Shown: positions 1-9,094, counted from the stretch's first letter. The stretch is DNA of 64,000 nt from Erwinia sp. 198 (GCF_003937915.1 NZ_RHUM01000007.1:211526-275525); one strand, 5' to 3'. Made by a program: numbers and translations. Notes: a model not told the origin generated them from the letters alone.

Positions 1-873
1 TTCGGCGGCAGCGAGGCGGGCGACTTTACCCGGAACGGCCGCCAGTTTCGGGTACAGGTGCAAAATGCGATGCACTTTCGTCAGTACAGCGAGCAGCTGC
101 TGGCGCTGACGGTGCGCAGCGACACGGGCGCGCAGGTCAGGCTGAACCAGCTGGTTACGCTGAAGCCGTCGCTCGGCGCGCCTTACATCATGCAGTACAA
201 CCAGTTTCCGGCGCTGGCGATCGGTGGCGGTGGCGCGCAGGGCGTTAGTTCAGGGCAGGCGATGCAGGCGATGACCGAGGTGCTGGCGCAGCATCTGCCG
301 GAAGGCTACGACTACAGCTGGAGTGGCATGTCGTATCAGGAGCAGCAAACCGGTAATCAGGCCGTGCTGATCTACCTGGCGGCGGTGCTGTTCGCCTGGC
401 TGTTTATGGTGGCACAGTATGAAAGCTGGAGCGTGCCGCTGGCGGTAATGCTGTCGGTCGTTTTCGCCGCCGCAGGCGCCGTGGCCGGCCTGCATCTGAT
501 GGGCTTTACCAACGATGTTTATGCGCAGATCGGGCTGGTGTTGCTGATGGGCCTGGCCGCCAAAAACGCCATTCTGCTGGTCGAATTTGCCCGCGATCGC
601 CGCGCCAGCGGCGTGCCGATCGGCCAGGCCGCGAAGCAGGCTGCCAGCCAGCGTTTTCGTGCGGTGATGATGACCGCCATTTCCTTTATCGTCGGCGTGC
701 TGCCGCTGGTGATGGCCAGCGGTGCGGGGGCGGCCAGCCGCCGCATTATCGGTATAACGGTCTTTAGCGGCATGCTGGCGGCCACGCTGTTTGGCATTTT
801 ATTTATTCCCGCGCTCTGGCTGCATATCCAGCGTCTGCGGGAGTGGTGCAAGCGGCCTCGGGGGGCGCGTTAA
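1..873 (+). CDS. RND-family efflux pump inner-membrane subunit, C-terminal part
   Basis: The reading frame is open from base 1, so the gene starts outside the window; about 290 C-terminal residues are visible. They contain the end of the porter domain, then the hydrophobic second half of a hydrophobe/amphiphile RND exporter (AcrB/MexB type), including the family-typical stretches [18 protein letters not shown] and [12 protein letters not shown]. Such proteins are trimeric proton/drug antiporters of the inner membrane working with a periplasmic adaptor and an outer-membrane channel. The adaptor would be expected upstream, outside the window. The stop codon overlaps the next gene start (TAATG), suggesting one transcript. 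The subfamily and substrates cannot be read from this fragment. Confidence 0.93.
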   Translation, partial: FGGSEAGDFTRNGRQFRVQVQNAMHFRQYSEQLLALTVRSDTGAQVRLNQLVTLKPSLGAPYIMQYNQFPALAIGGGGAQGVSSGQAMQAMTEVLAQHLPEGYDYSWSGMSYQEQQTGNQAVLIYLAAVLFAWLFMVAQYESWSVPLAVMLSVVFAAAGAVAGLHLMGFTNDVYAQIGLVLLMGLAAKNAILLVEFARDRRASGVPIGQAAKQAASQRFRAVMMTAISFIVGVLPLVMASGAGAASRRIIGITVFSGMLAATLFGILFIPALWLHIQRLREWCKRPRGAR

Positions 874-1904
874 TGACCGGTCATGACCGGGCGCTGAAAA
901 CCGTTGTCATGCTGGGCATGTTGGTCATTATCTTTGCGGGCATCCGGGCGGGGGCCGATATCGTGGTGCCCTTCATTCTGGCACTGTTCATGGCGGTCAT
1001 CCTCAATCCGCTGGTGATGTTGTTGCAGCGCATTGGCCTGCCGAGGATGCTGGCCGTTGCGCTGATTATCGGCATTATCGTGCTGGCAAGCGCCCTGCTG
1101 CTGACCACGCTGGCGGCTATGCTCAACGACTTTGCCCGCACGCTGCCGCAATACCGGCTGGTGATGCTTGCCTGGCTGGAAGAGACGCGGCAGCTGACGA
1201 CGCGTTTGGGTTGGCCGTCTTCATTTGACGAAGCGATGGCGCTGGCCGATCCGAACGCGGCGATCAACCTGGTCAGCCACCTGGTTTCGCAGCTTTCCGG
1301 CGCTATCAGCGGCATCTTTCTGCTGCTGATGACGGTGGTCTTTATGCTGTTTGAAGTCCCTTTGCTGACGCAAAAGCTGCGGCGCGTTCTCAGCCGGCCC
1401 GGTGACGGCATGGCGGCGATCCAGCAGGCGCTCAACGGCGTAAGCCGCTACCTCATCCTGAAAACCGCTATCAGCCTGCTGACAGGCGCGCTGGTCTGGC
1501 TGCTGCTATGGCTGATAGGGGTGCGCTTTGCGCTGTTGTGGAGCGTGCTGGCCTTTGCGCTGAACTACATTCCTAATATAGGGTCAGTTATCGCTGCTGT
1601 TCCACCCGTGATCCAGGTTTTGATCTTTAACGGCAGCGGGGAAAGCGTCGTGGTCGTAGGCGGCTATCTGCTGATCAACCTGGTGATTGGCAATATGCTG
1701 GAGCCGCGCTGGATGGGACGCGGGCTGGGCCTGTCCACGCTGGTGGTCTTTCTGTCGCTGATTTTTTGGGGCTGGTTGTTGGGGCTGGTCGGGATGCTGC
1801 TCTCCGTGCCGCTGACCATCGTGGCGAAGATCGCGCTGGAGCAAACGCCGGGCGGCGAGCGGCTGGCGCTGCTGCTTGGCGACGGCAGGGATCACAGCGT
1901 CTGA
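873..1904 (+). CDS. AI-2E family (YdiK/PerM-type) membrane transporter
   Basis: A 343-residue polytopic membrane protein of the AI-2E exporter family (PF01594). The ATG is chosen because it overlaps the RND stop by one base; an upstream GTG in the same frame lies inside the RND gene. N-terminal hydrophobic helices are followed by a more polar middle region and a C-terminal helix block with [16 protein letters not shown] and a [20 protein letters not shown] stretch, both typical of the family. Family members are proposed to export small molecules or exchange ions, and the substrate is unknown. The tail overlaps the convergent hydrolase gene by 13 bases. Confidence 0.88.
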   Translation: MTGHDRALKTVVMLGMLVIIFAGIRAGADIVVPFILALFMAVILNPLVMLLQRIGLPRMLAVALIIGIIVLASALLLTTLAAMLNDFARTLPQYRLVMLAWLEETRQLTTRLGWPSSFDEAMALADPNAAINLVSHLVSQLSGAISGIFLLLMTVVFMLFEVPLLTQKLRRVLSRPGDGMAAIQQALNGVSRYLILKTAISLLTGALVWLLLWLIGVRFALLWSVLAFALNYIPNIGSVIAAVPPVIQVLIFNGSGESVVVVGGYLLINLVIGNMLEPRWMGRGLGLSTLVVFLSLIFWGWLLGLVGMLLSVPLTIVAKIALEQTPGGERLALLLGDGRDHSV

Positions 1905-3331
1905 TTAACGCGCTGCTGCATCCAGAACCAGAACGGATTAGAGGCCTGACGCATCAGCATATCCAGGCTGACCATCAGCACGCTGCGCTCGCCGCGCGGC
2001 GTCAGGACGCCAAAGCTGACGCCAAACTCGTTCGGCCGGTCGGGCTGGCGGCCATACAGCGAATCACTGAACGGAAAGGGCAGCGCCACGTGCGAGAGGG
2101 AATAGACGTCCGCCGGATAGCGAACGCCCAGCGGCACGCTGGTGGTCGTCTTGCTGCCTGCGGGCGTGGTGCGGGCAACGGCATCGTTGCTGCTTGGCGC
2201 CGCGTTGGTCACCAGCGTAACGGCGTAATTGCGCGGCGTCGCTGGCAGCAGATTATCCGCCGCGTGCAGCGCCGTGGGACGCATTAGCGGAGAAAGCGCC
2301 ACCGAACGATTAACGTCGAAAAGCACCAGCTCGCTGCCGTTAGCGGGCAGCAGATTATAGAGGCCGCGCACCACGGCGGGCGTGCTGACCGTCGCATCGG
2401 CCACCGACTGGAAGGTCAGCACCGGCGGCAGTTTGTCCAGCAAACGGCTGGCGCGATCGCGGTGCAGCTGACTTTGCAGCGCGCTGGTCAGCAGCCACGA
2501 CTGCCGCGCCGCTTTTACCGGAAAGGAGTTATATTTAAAGGGGTTGAACTCCGGCAGGATGCTCAGCCAGGCCGAACGGGCAAACGCGGGCAGCAGAGAA
2601 GGCAATCCGGCCAGGCCCGCGTAGCGTGCATAGCTGCTGACGCCAATCATCGGCGAAATTAAAATCAGCCGGTTCGGCATGGGCAGCGAGGGATCCTCCA
2701 GCGCATCCAGCGTATATTTCATCGCCAGCGCGCCGCCGTTGGAAAAGCCCATTATGTGCAGCGGTGCGCCCGCCGGTAGCTGCCGATGGGCTTCCCGCAC
2801 CGCCAGCCTGGTGGCCGCCAGCCAGTCTTCCCATTCGGTTTGGGTCAGCGCCGCCGGGACGGTGCCGTGACCCGGCAGCCGGATGGCGACCACGACATAA
2901 CCATGCTGCTGATAATCTGCGGCGAAATGCCGCAGGCTATAGGGTGAATCCGTCAGCCCATGTAAAAGCACCACCGCGCCGCGCGGCTTTCCCTGCGGCA
3001 ATAGCTGATAAGAACGGTTCCAGTCCCTGGCGAAACGTGCCGGATAAACCGGGCTGTTCTCCGCATAACGGTTATAGCTATCCGCGCTGTTTTCCGACGG
3101 TCTGACGTCGATTTTCATGCGGGCAAAAATCTGCTGCTCATTGCGCAAATAGCCGGACCAGTCGCTGCGATCCATCTGACGGTCGCTCATTTCGGCAGGC
3201 AGCCAGGTATGCCACGGCTCCAGGGCTGGCCCGCGCTCGGTAATGGCAACACGCAGCGCCAGCAGCAGGAAGGCCAGCAGGACCACCAGCAACACTATGC
3301 GTCTTATCCAGAATCGTGTGCGTTGTAGCAT
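1892..3331 (-). CDS. membrane-anchored alpha/beta hydrolase (serine hydrolase)
   Basis: A 479-residue protein with one N-terminal hydrophobic helix (about residues 10-27) and no clear cleavage site, suggesting a periplasm-facing anchored enzyme. The hydrolase fold is shown by an oxyanion-type [11 protein letters not shown] segment and the nucleophile elbow GFSNGG (Ser is the predicted nucleophile). At 479 residues it is longer than a minimal hydrolase; the C-terminal third holds Thr/Ser-rich stretches and a [19 protein letters not shown] segment that may supply the catalytic His. It is transcribed alone, convergent with the AI-2E gene. The substrate (ester, lipid or peptide) cannot be predicted. 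Confidence 0.85.
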   Translation of the reverse strand: MLQRTRFWIRRIVLLVVLLAFLLLALRVAITERGPALEPWHTWLPAEMSDRQMDRSDWSGYLRNEQQIFARMKIDVRPSENSADSYNRYAENSPVYPARFARDWNRSYQLLPQGKPRGAVVLLHGLTDSPYSLRHFAADYQQHGYVVVAIRLPGHGTVPAALTQTEWEDWLAATRLAVREAHRQLPAGAPLHIMGFSNGGALAMKYTLDALEDPSLPMPNRLILISPMIGVSSYARYAGLAGLPSLLPAFARSAWLSILPEFNPFKYNSFPVKAARQSWLLTSALQSQLHRDRASRLLDKLPPVLTFQSVADATVSTPAVVRGLYNLLPANGSELVLFDVNRSVALSPLMRPTALHAADNLLPATPRNYAVTLVTNAAPSSNDAVARTTPAGSKTTTSVPLGVRYPADVYSLSHVALPFPFSDSLYGRQPDRPNEFGVSFGVLTPRGERSVLMVSLDMLMRQASNPFWFWMQQRVNQTL

Positions 3332-3773
3332 GGCTGTTCCCGTTGGCGAATTTGCGCAGGAAGTATAGAGGAAATCAGGACGATAGCGTTGATCGTCATC
3401 ATTCGTGCTGGGGTGCCGTACCGCCTAAAGCGCCGATTAAATCGCACTCGTTGAGCCAGGGTTTAGAATAACCAGACGGTTAATTACGGGTATGAACTAT
3501 TTTAATTATTTGATTATAAAGGTAAAAAAGGCGTTTAACCTGAAGGTTTCGTTCGCCGCCGACTGGGTTTACTTCCCCGGTAAGCGGGATTATAGTGGCG
3601 GCGATTTCTTTAACGGAGCCAAAAATTGGACAGTTATCCTTTACGTTTTAACTCATAAGGCAGGCTACGCCGTTTGCTTGCCGATAGCCGGTGGGCACTG
3701 TTTTTCTCTCTCCTGAGCATTACGTCCCCGTCATAAATTTTTCTCCCGCGCAGCCGCCGGGCAAGGATTAACG
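3332..3773. other. intergenic region between hydrolase and mgtB leader
   Basis: This stretch separates the start of the minus-strand hydrolase from the mgtB leader peptide and should hold both promoters. It is AT-rich around 3480-3530. A 74-codon open frame at 3492-3716 has no convincing ribosome binding site or domain and is taken as non-coding leader or promoter DNA. I looked for the hexamer pair spaced by five bases that marks a PhoP box and saw only poor matches. Confidence 0.5.
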
Positions 3774-3842
3774 ATGAAAGAACCTCCAACCAGCGACGGG
3801 CGATGGCAAACGGGCAGAGTTAAGCGTATACGCATCCCATAA
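3774..3842 (+). CDS. candidate proline-containing leader peptide of mgtB (mgtL/mgtP-like)
   Basis: A 22-codon open frame starting ATG, preceded by AAGGA five bases upstream, and ending TAA 108 bases before mgtB. The peptide begins MKEPPTSDGRW and has two consecutive proline codons (4 and 5) and a last proline codon next to the stop. Mg2+ transporter genes of Salmonella and E. coli carry short proline-rich leader ORFs whose slow translation in low Mg2+ or low proline keeps Rho from terminating transcription. Position, size and the PP pair fit that role, but the sequence is not the known MgtL peptide, so this is inference. Confidence 0.5.
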   Translation: MKEPPTSDGRWQTGRVKRIRIP

Positions 3843-3950
3843 CGTCCTCTTTTCCTCTTCCCCGCCTCGCCCAATCCTGACCCCAAAAAATCAAATCCTC
3901 ATGCGCAGGGTCGCTTCTCTGCGCCTGAATAAAAATAAAGGATTAGGCAC
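3843..3950 (+). promoter_or_regulatory. C-rich, G-poor mgtB leader with possible Rho-loading segment
   Basis: Directly after the leader peptide, bases 3843-3902 contain by hand count 27 C but only 4 G in 60 bases, the composition expected of a Rho utilisation site. A small hairpin follows (GCGCAG at 3903-3908 pairing with CTGCGC at 3919-3924), then an A-rich run and the AAGGA ribosome binding site of mgtB. Rho-dependent attenuation in the leader is established for Salmonella mgtA and mgtCBR; applying it here is inference from composition and position. Confidence 0.45.
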
Positions 3951-6596
3951 ATGAAAAAAGTCCGCTCCCGCGATCTGGCTATCGCACAAGAAACAAAACT
4001 GAGTCTGGACAGCACGCTGGCTCGTCTGAACACCCAACGCAATGGTTTGACTGCCGCTGACGCCAGCGAGCGCCTGCTGGAATATGGCAAAAACGAGGTC
4101 GCTGCGGCGCAGGCGCCGCACGCGCTGATCCAACTGATCCTGGCCTTTAATAATCCCTTTATCTGGATCCTGATCGCGCTGGCCGCCGTTAGCTTTTTCA
4201 CGGATTACCTGCTGCCGCTGCGGCAGGGCGAAGAGACCGATCTCACCGGCATTATCATCATGCTGACCATGGTGGCGCTCAGCGGCCTGCTGCGTTTCTG
4301 GCAGGAGTACCGCACCAATAAAGCAGCGGAAGCGCTGAAGTCGCTGGTGCGTACGACGGCGACCGCTATTCGCCGCAGTAGCGAAAACGCCGTGCCGGTC
4401 AGAATGGAAGTTGCGCTACAGGACGTGGTGCCCGGCGACGTGATTTTTCTGTCGGCTGGCGACATGGTGCCGGCAGATGTGCGCCTGCTGACTGCTAAAG
4501 ATTTGTTTATCAGCCAGGCTTCGCTAAGCGGCGAAGCGGTGCCGGTAGAAAAACATGCCGCGTCAGAACGGTGCCAGCAAGATGACGATCTGCTGAACAG
4601 GCGCGACATCTGCCTGATGGGCACCAGCGTCGCCAGCGGTACGGCTACCGCCGTCGTGGTCGCGACAGGCAACCGTACCTGGTTTGGCTCGCTGGCAAAA
4701 TCCGTGACGGGCAGCCGGCCGCAAACCGCTTTCGATCGCGGCGTAAACAGCGTCAGCTGGCTGCTGGTGCGCTTTATGCTGGTGATGGTGCCCGTGGTGT
4801 TGTTTATTAACGGCTTTACCAAAGGCGACTGGGCAGACGCCACGCTGTTCGCGCTGGCCGTGGCGGTTGGCCTGACGCCGGAAATGCTGCCGATGATTGT
4901 CAGCTCTAATCTGGCAAAAGGCGCCATTGCCCTGTCGCGGCGCAAAGTGGTGGTGAAGCGGCTTAATGCTATTCAGAATTTTGGTGCGATGGACGTGCTG
5001 TGTACCGATAAAACCGGCACGTTGACCCAGGATCGTATTATCCTGGCGCAGCATCTTGACGCACACGGGAACAGTAACGATCGGGTTTTGCAGCTGGCCT
5101 GGCTGAACAGCCGCCATCAGACCGGGGTAAAAAACCTGATGGACAGGGCGATCCTGAGCTTTAGCCAGGGAAAATGGGCGGTTAGTGGACTGCATCGCTA
5201 CCGCAAAATCGACGAGCTGCCGTTCGATTTTGAGCGCCGCCGTTTGTCGATTGTGGTGGCGGATGAACACGGCCGGCAGAAACTGATCTGCAAGGGCGCG
5301 CTGGGCGAAATGCTGTCTGTCGCCACGCACTGGCAGGACGGACGCGAACGGCGTCCGCTGGATGAGGCCGCTCGTCAGCAGTGGAGCCAACAGGCGGCTC
5401 GTTGGAATCAGCAGGGTTTTCGCGTACTGCTCATTGGCGAGCGCGATCTGAGCGACATGCCGCTAACGCTGCCGCTGCACAAGGATGATGAACGGGATTT
5501 GACTCTCTGTGGGCTGCTCACCTTCCTTGATCCGCCTAAAGAGAGCGCCAGAGAAGCGATTGCTGCCCTGCACGAGCACGGCGTAACGGTAAAAGTGCTG
5601 ACCGGCGATAACGCCATTATCACCAGCAAAATTTGCCGCGACGTCGGGCTGGAGCCGGGAGAACCGCTGTGCGGCAGCGAAATCGAGCGGCTGGATGACA
5701 ACGAACTGGCGACGCTGGCGGATTCACGCACGATTTTTTGTCGCCTGACGCCACTGCAAAAATCCCGCGTGCTGAACATGCTGCAACAAAATGGCCATAC
5801 GGTCGGCTTCCTGGGCGATGGCATCAACGATGCGCCAGCGTTACGGGAGGCGGACGTCGGGATTTCCGTCGACAGCGCTACGGATATTGCGAAAGAGTCA
5901 GCCGATATTATTCTGCTGGAAAAAAATCTGATGGTGCTGGAGCAGGGCGTGATCAAAGGCCGCGAGACTTTCGGCAATATTATTAAGTATCTGAATATGA
6001 CCGCCAGCTCCAACTTCGGCAACGTTTTTTCCGTGCTGATCGCCAGCGCGTTTCTCCCTTTTTTGCCCATGCTGGCTATCCATCTGCTGATCCAGAACCT
6101 GATGTATGACCTTTCCCAGCTGGCGTTGCCCTGGGACAAAATGGATAAGGCGTTCCTGCGCAAGCCGCGTAAGTGGGACGCAAGGAATATCGGCCGCTTT
6201 ATGCTGTGGATGGGCCCGACGTCTTCGCTGTTTGACGTCACCACCTTTCTGCTGATGTGGCACGTTTTTGCCGCCAACAGCGTGGAGCATCAGGCGTTGT
6301 TCCAGTCAGGCTGGTTTGTCGAAGGGCTGCTGTCGCAAACGCTGGTGGTGCATATGCTGCGCACGCAGAAGATCCCTTTTATCCAGAGCCGCGCGGCGCT
6401 ACCGGTCATGCTGATGACGGGGCTGGTGATGGTGTTGGGGATCGCTATCCCCTTTTCACCGCTGGGTGAGGCGGTTGGGCTGACGCCGCTGCCCTGGGCT
6501 TATTTCCCATGGCTGGTCGCGACGCTGCTGGGCTATTGCCTGGTGACGCAGGGAATGAAGCGCCTTTATATCCGCCGTTTCGGCCAGTGGTTCTGA
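3951..6596 (+). CDS. mgtB: Mg2+-importing P-type ATPase, MgtB type
   Basis: An 881-residue P3B-type ATPase that drives Mg2+ uptake across the inner membrane. Visible in order: an N-terminal cytosolic segment, two helices, the actuator domain with SLSGEAVPVEK (near residue 190), the phosphorylation motif DKTGTLT (Asp353), the hinge GDGINDAP (622-629) and a C-terminal helix block ending in RRFGQWF. The N-terminal part (LARLNTQRNGLTAADASERL) and the ending match Salmonella MgtB as I remember it better than E. coli MgtA, and the length fits. No mgtC lies beside it. The ATG has AAGGA nine bases upstream. Expected to be induced by low Mg2+ through PhoP and the leader. Confidence 0.93.
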   Translation: MKKVRSRDLAIAQETKLSLDSTLARLNTQRNGLTAADASERLLEYGKNEVAAAQAPHALIQLILAFNNPFIWILIALAAVSFFTDYLLPLRQGEETDLTGIIIMLTMVALSGLLRFWQEYRTNKAAEALKSLVRTTATAIRRSSENAVPVRMEVALQDVVPGDVIFLSAGDMVPADVRLLTAKDLFISQASLSGEAVPVEKHAASERCQQDDDLLNRRDICLMGTSVASGTATAVVVATGNRTWFGSLAKSVTGSRPQTAFDRGVNSVSWLLVRFMLVMVPVVLFINGFTKGDWADATLFALAVAVGLTPEMLPMIVSSNLAKGAIALSRRKVVVKRLNAIQNFGAMDVLCTDKTGTLTQDRIILAQHLDAHGNSNDRVLQLAWLNSRHQTGVKNLMDRAILSFSQGKWAVSGLHRYRKIDELPFDFERRRLSIVVADEHGRQKLICKGALGEMLSVATHWQDGRERRPLDEAARQQWSQQAARWNQQGFRVLLIGERDLSDMPLTLPLHKDDERDLTLCGLLTFLDPPKESAREAIAALHEHGVTVKVLTGDNAIITSKICRDVGLEPGEPLCGSEIERLDDNELATLADSRTIFCRLTPLQKSRVLNMLQQNGHTVGFLGDGINDAPALREADVGISVDSATDIAKESADIILLEKNLMVLEQGVIKGRETFGNIIKYLNMTASSNFGNVFSVLIASAFLPFLPMLAIHLLIQNLMYDLSQLALPWDKMDKAFLRKPRKWDARNIGRFMLWMGPTSSLFDVTTFLLMWHVFAANSVEHQALFQSGWFVEGLLSQTLVVHMLRTQKIPFIQSRAALPVMLMTGLVMVLGIAIPFSPLGEAVGLTPLPWAYFPWLVATLLGYCLVTQGMKRLYIRRFGQWF

Positions 6597-6605
6597 GGAG
6601 GAAAG

Positions 6606-6698
6606 ATGAAACATAACAACGCCATCACTGCTGTCGTGCTGTTCTTTGTTGCGTTAGTTATCCTGTCCAGCGGCCTGCTGATGATCTTCGGCCACTGA
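6606..6698 (+). CDS. 30-residue single-helix membrane peptide downstream of mgtB
   Basis: A 30-codon gene nine bases after the mgtB stop, with a strong GAGGAGG-type ribosome binding site overlapping that stop. The peptide starts MKHNNA and is otherwise almost one hydrophobic helix, ending MIFGH. In Salmonella the mgtCB operon ends with MgtR, also 30 residues and membrane-embedded, and E. coli has MgtS for MgtA. Position and architecture suggest a regulatory partner of the transporter, but the sequence is not obviously homologous to MgtR or MgtS. Confidence 0.65.
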   Translation: MKHNNAITAVVLFFVALVILSSGLLMIFGH

Positions 6699-6807
6699 AA
6701 AGGAGCAGGCATATAGCCGGGCGCGGTTGGCTGAAGCGGTAAACGAAGCCGGCCGCGCCGTCGTCAACCTGAGCGGGAACCCGCGTGGAGGGCCGGCTTA
6801 AGTTTGT

Positions 6808-7050
6808 TTATACCTTGATAAACCGCAGATAAATAAAGCGAATCACATAGTATTCCAGCGCGCCTAATAGTAAAAACCACAGGCAGAACACCAGCGTATA
6901 GAGCTGGCCGACATCACTGAGATGAAACAGCGTGGTCAGGCGGCGCGTCAGCTCGACGCCAAACCAGGGCGCGGGCAGCAGCAGCGCGGAGAGAAAGCCC
7001 AGCATCAGCGTGCTCATCGGCATTAAAAAGGTCAGGAAAGGATTGTTCAT
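6808..7050 (-). CDS. small integral membrane protein, function unknown
   Basis: An 80-residue protein beginning MNNPFLTFLMP, with two clear hydrophobic helices (about residues 6-26 and 48-70) separated by a short polar loop, ending YLRFIKV. The internal ATG at 7048-7050 is preferred over an upstream start at 7149 that would add a charged, unlikely N-terminus. I recognise no family. It stands alone between the mgtB unit and mntP. An imperfect inverted repeat around 6748-6800 (aagccggc/gccggctt) may end its transcript. Confidence 0.6.
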   Translation of the reverse strand: MNNPFLTFLMPMSTLMLGFLSALLLPAPWFGVELTRRLTTLFHLSDVGQLYTLVFCLWFLLLGALEYYVIRFIYLRFIKV

Positions 7051-7257
7051 AGCGGTTCCGTTTCGGTCAGTAACGGCCATTTTCCGGTAAACGGCGTATG
7101 GGTTCAACCTTGCGCGCGCGTATGGACTTTTTTCGACGTTTCCTGGCAATTTTTATCGCGCGTAATTCCCCATTGGCTGAAAGGTCGCTCATCATAAGCC
7201 GGTAATTCCTTTAGTGTTTTTCCGCCTCTTTTTTGCGCGAAATTAGCATTCGTTAAA

Positions 7258-7279
7258 AAGTATAGCCAAGGCTATACTT
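7258..7279. promoter_or_regulatory. MntR-type operator upstream of mntP
   Basis: A perfect 22-bp palindrome, two 10-base arms (aagtatagcc and ggctatactt) around a central AA, 144 bases before mntP. It matches the MntR box known from E. coli mntH and mntP (AAACATAGCNNNGGCTATGTTT type). In E. coli MntR with Mn2+ represses mntH but activates mntP, so this is the expected arrangement for manganese-induced efflux. Confidence 0.85.
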
Positions 7280-7299
7280 AAACACCTGATTTTATTGTC

Positions 7300-7423
7300 T
7301 TTTTATACGAACGAACGCGTGGTAGGATGCACGCACATTAAGCCTGAGGGGCTTGTTTCTTCAACAAGAACCGTTCTTTTAATGTCTGGGCGATAAGATA
7401 ACCGCCAGACCGGTATAACCACA
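7300..7423 (+). promoter_or_regulatory. mntP 5' leader with two hairpins, possible diverged Mn2+ riboswitch
   Basis: About 120 bases between the MntR box and mntP can form aagcc-tgag-ggctt near 7340 and gtctgg...ccagac near 7384-7410, the second just before the start codon. E. coli mntP has a yybP-ykoY Mn2+ riboswitch in this place. I could not find the conserved riboswitch loop sequence here, so the assignment is only suggested by position and structure. Confidence 0.3.
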
Positions 7424-7990
7424 ATGAACCTATATGCAACCCTTATTCTGGCCTTCGGCATGTCGATGGATGCTTTTGCTGCCGCGATTGGCAAAGGCGC
7501 AAGCCTGCAGCGTCCGGGTCTGAGAGAAGCGCTGCGCATCGGCCTGATTTTCGGCGCGATTGAAGCGCTGACGCCACTGATTGGTTGGGGCGTAGGCATT
7601 GCGGCCAGCCGCTATGTAATGGCATGGGATCACTGGGTCGCTTTTACGCTGCTGCTGGTGCTTGGCGGCCGCATGATTGTGGAAGGTTTCCGTAAAAAGG
7701 ACGAAGAGTGCGAAGCGCCGCAGCGTCACGGATTCTGGCTGCTGGCGATGACCGCCGTCGCGACCAGTCTGGATGCCATGGCCGTCGGCGTCGGCCTGGC
7801 TTTCCTGCAGGTGAATATTGTGACGACCGCGCTGGCGATTGGCGCATCCACGCTGGTAATGGCTTCGACTGGTATCCTGTTAGGTCGTTTTCTTGGCCCG
7901 GTGATGGGCAAGTGGGCAGAGATTTTTGGCGGCGTGGTGCTGATTGGTATTGGCACCAGTATCCTGATTGAGCACCTGGGTATCCTGTAG
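7424..7990 (+). CDS. mntP: manganese efflux pump MntP
   Basis: A 188-residue, six-helix inner-membrane protein of the MntP family (formerly YebN), the usual length. It exports Mn2+ and protects against manganese overload. The start [20 protein letters not shown] and the second-half repeat [19 protein letters not shown] show the internal duplication of the family; the membrane aspartates Asp16 and Asp117 fall in these repeats and correspond to residues important for transport. The MntR-type palindrome upstream supports the function. Confidence 0.96.
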   Translation: MNLYATLILAFGMSMDAFAAAIGKGASLQRPGLREALRIGLIFGAIEALTPLIGWGVGIAASRYVMAWDHWVAFTLLLVLGGRMIVEGFRKKDEECEAPQRHGFWLLAMTAVATSLDAMAVGVGLAFLQVNIVTTALAIGASTLVMASTGILLGRFLGPVMGKWAEIFGGVVLIGIGTSILIEHLGIL

Positions 7991-8162
7991 AGACGCAGAC
8001 AAAAGATCTGGTTTACCCGGCTCGTTTAGCTTTTGTTTAGGTTCACTTTCGCATAATCCTGCGAATTATGTGATCTGGTTCAAATTTATTTGCCTGAAAA
8101 ATGCGCTTCTTGTATACTTTTTTTGTGTTCTATCAATAAAAGTTGAATTTCAGGTGCAAAAA

Positions 8163-8240
8163 ATGAAAAGAGTTATCAATTACGTGTTCCGTAGCTACGT
8201 TGAAACATTTAAACACGTACCGCCAGGCGCTATGTATTAA
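8163..8240 (+). CDS. candidate 25-residue small protein
   Basis: A short ORF starting MKRVINYVFR and ending PPGAMY, with AGGTG about seven bases upstream of the ATG. A longer in-frame ORF from 7968 would overlap mntP and contain an unlikely sequence, so the short form is preferred. The peptide is basic and aromatic, not a full membrane span. Tiny proteins with a basic start and a proline-glycine tail are annotated in enterobacteria, but I cannot assign a family with certainty. A -10-like TATACT lies near 8115. Confidence 0.45.
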   Translation: MKRVINYVFRSYVETFKHVPPGAMY

Positions 8241-8301
8241 TGGTTCCGGCCCGAAACCCTCGATAGCCGCGGTCAGGGAAAGACCGGTGGTTATCACCTG
8301 C

Positions 8302-8435
8302 CACCTCGCTAAAACCTTCTTCGCTTAGTCTGCTTTCAACCGTTTTCACCTCGCTAAAACGCGCTTCGCCTGTCCCGCTTTTTAATGGTTTTCGACTCGC
8401 TGGCATGCTCTTCGCTTTTCAGGCGCTTCCGGTTT
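8302..8435. repeat. three degenerate tandem repeats of about 45 bp
   Basis: Units begin near 8302, 8347 and 8393. The first two share an identical 14-mer, cacctcgctaaaac (8302-8315 and 8347-8360), then a CTTCGC..T/C..GCTTT block, and each ends in a C/T-G-G/C-TTTT run; the third is more diverged (starting cgactcgct). The repeats lie in the 335-bp gap between the small ORF at 8163 and the secreted protein at 8576. I see no coding potential or known repeat family in the gap. Confidence 0.55.
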
Positions 8436-8575
8436 GTTGATGACAATGACCGTTTTGGCTTTTAGCCGCTTTGCTGCGCCTGCGTTTTCTTTTGCCCGGC
8501 GGTTTTGATGACGCCACGGAGTCAAAAAGCAGCCGCCGCTGCTGACTGCGTCACAGCCAGCAGGGCGGAAAGCCG

Positions 8576-8917
8576 TTAATCCTGGCTCTGATACTCGTCC
8601 AGCGTAGCGCTCTGACAGGCTTCCATACTCTGGCTGGCCTGCTTCTTCTGGTCTTCGCTCAGATTCATCCATGCAGCAACCACGGTTCTGGCTTCGTCTT
8701 CGTCAAAGTCCGGTTTTTCCTGCGCGGAAGGCGACTGGCCGCGCATGTGCAGCGCTTTCAGCTTGGTAATATAGCCATCCGCCGAGTCGGCGGCTTTATC
8801 CTGCGTCACCAGCGTACAAAGGTTAGCGATATAGCCCTGGGCCGGATCGTCTGAGTCTGCAGCCTGCGCTGCGCCAGTTACCGCCAGAGCGGCAAGCAGC
8901 AGCATTATTTTTTTCAT
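8576..8917 (-). CDS. small secreted (periplasmic) protein, function unknown
   Basis: A 113-residue protein with a clear Sec signal peptide (MKKIMLLLAALAVTGAAQA, cleavage after residue 19 predicted) and an AAGGAGC-like ribosome binding site. The mature part is acidic, helical in character and has two cysteines that could form one disulphide. I recognise no domain. Monocistronic by spacing. Confidence 0.75.
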   Translation of the reverse strand: MKKIMLLLAALAVTGAAQAADSDDPAQGYIANLCTLVTQDKAADSADGYITKLKALHMRGQSPSAQEKPDFDEDEARTVVAAWMNLSEDQKKQASQSMEACQSATLDEYQSQD

Positions 8918-9094
8918 ATTTGCTCCTTAACAAGGATTTACGTTCGGCCGGTTCGGCATGGCCCGTTGAGGATAGCGCTTCCGTAGCGGGCCGACGCCGT
9001 ACGCCTGAAGAGTAAACACTTTAATTCAGAGCCAGGTTCTGTACCAGTCGATCTGCTACACGATGACGTTATCGAAGCGCAGGCCGCTACAGAG

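Noticed and set aside
3492..3716. 74-codon open frame upstream of mgtB
   Set aside because: It has a weak ribosome binding site, no signal or domain and an unlikely composition; it lies in promoter or leader DNA.
7968..8162. Upstream extension of the small ORF at 8163, overlapping mntP
   Set aside because: The extension has no ribosome binding site and gives a low-sense sequence; only the short C-terminal ORF has a start with a ribosome binding site.
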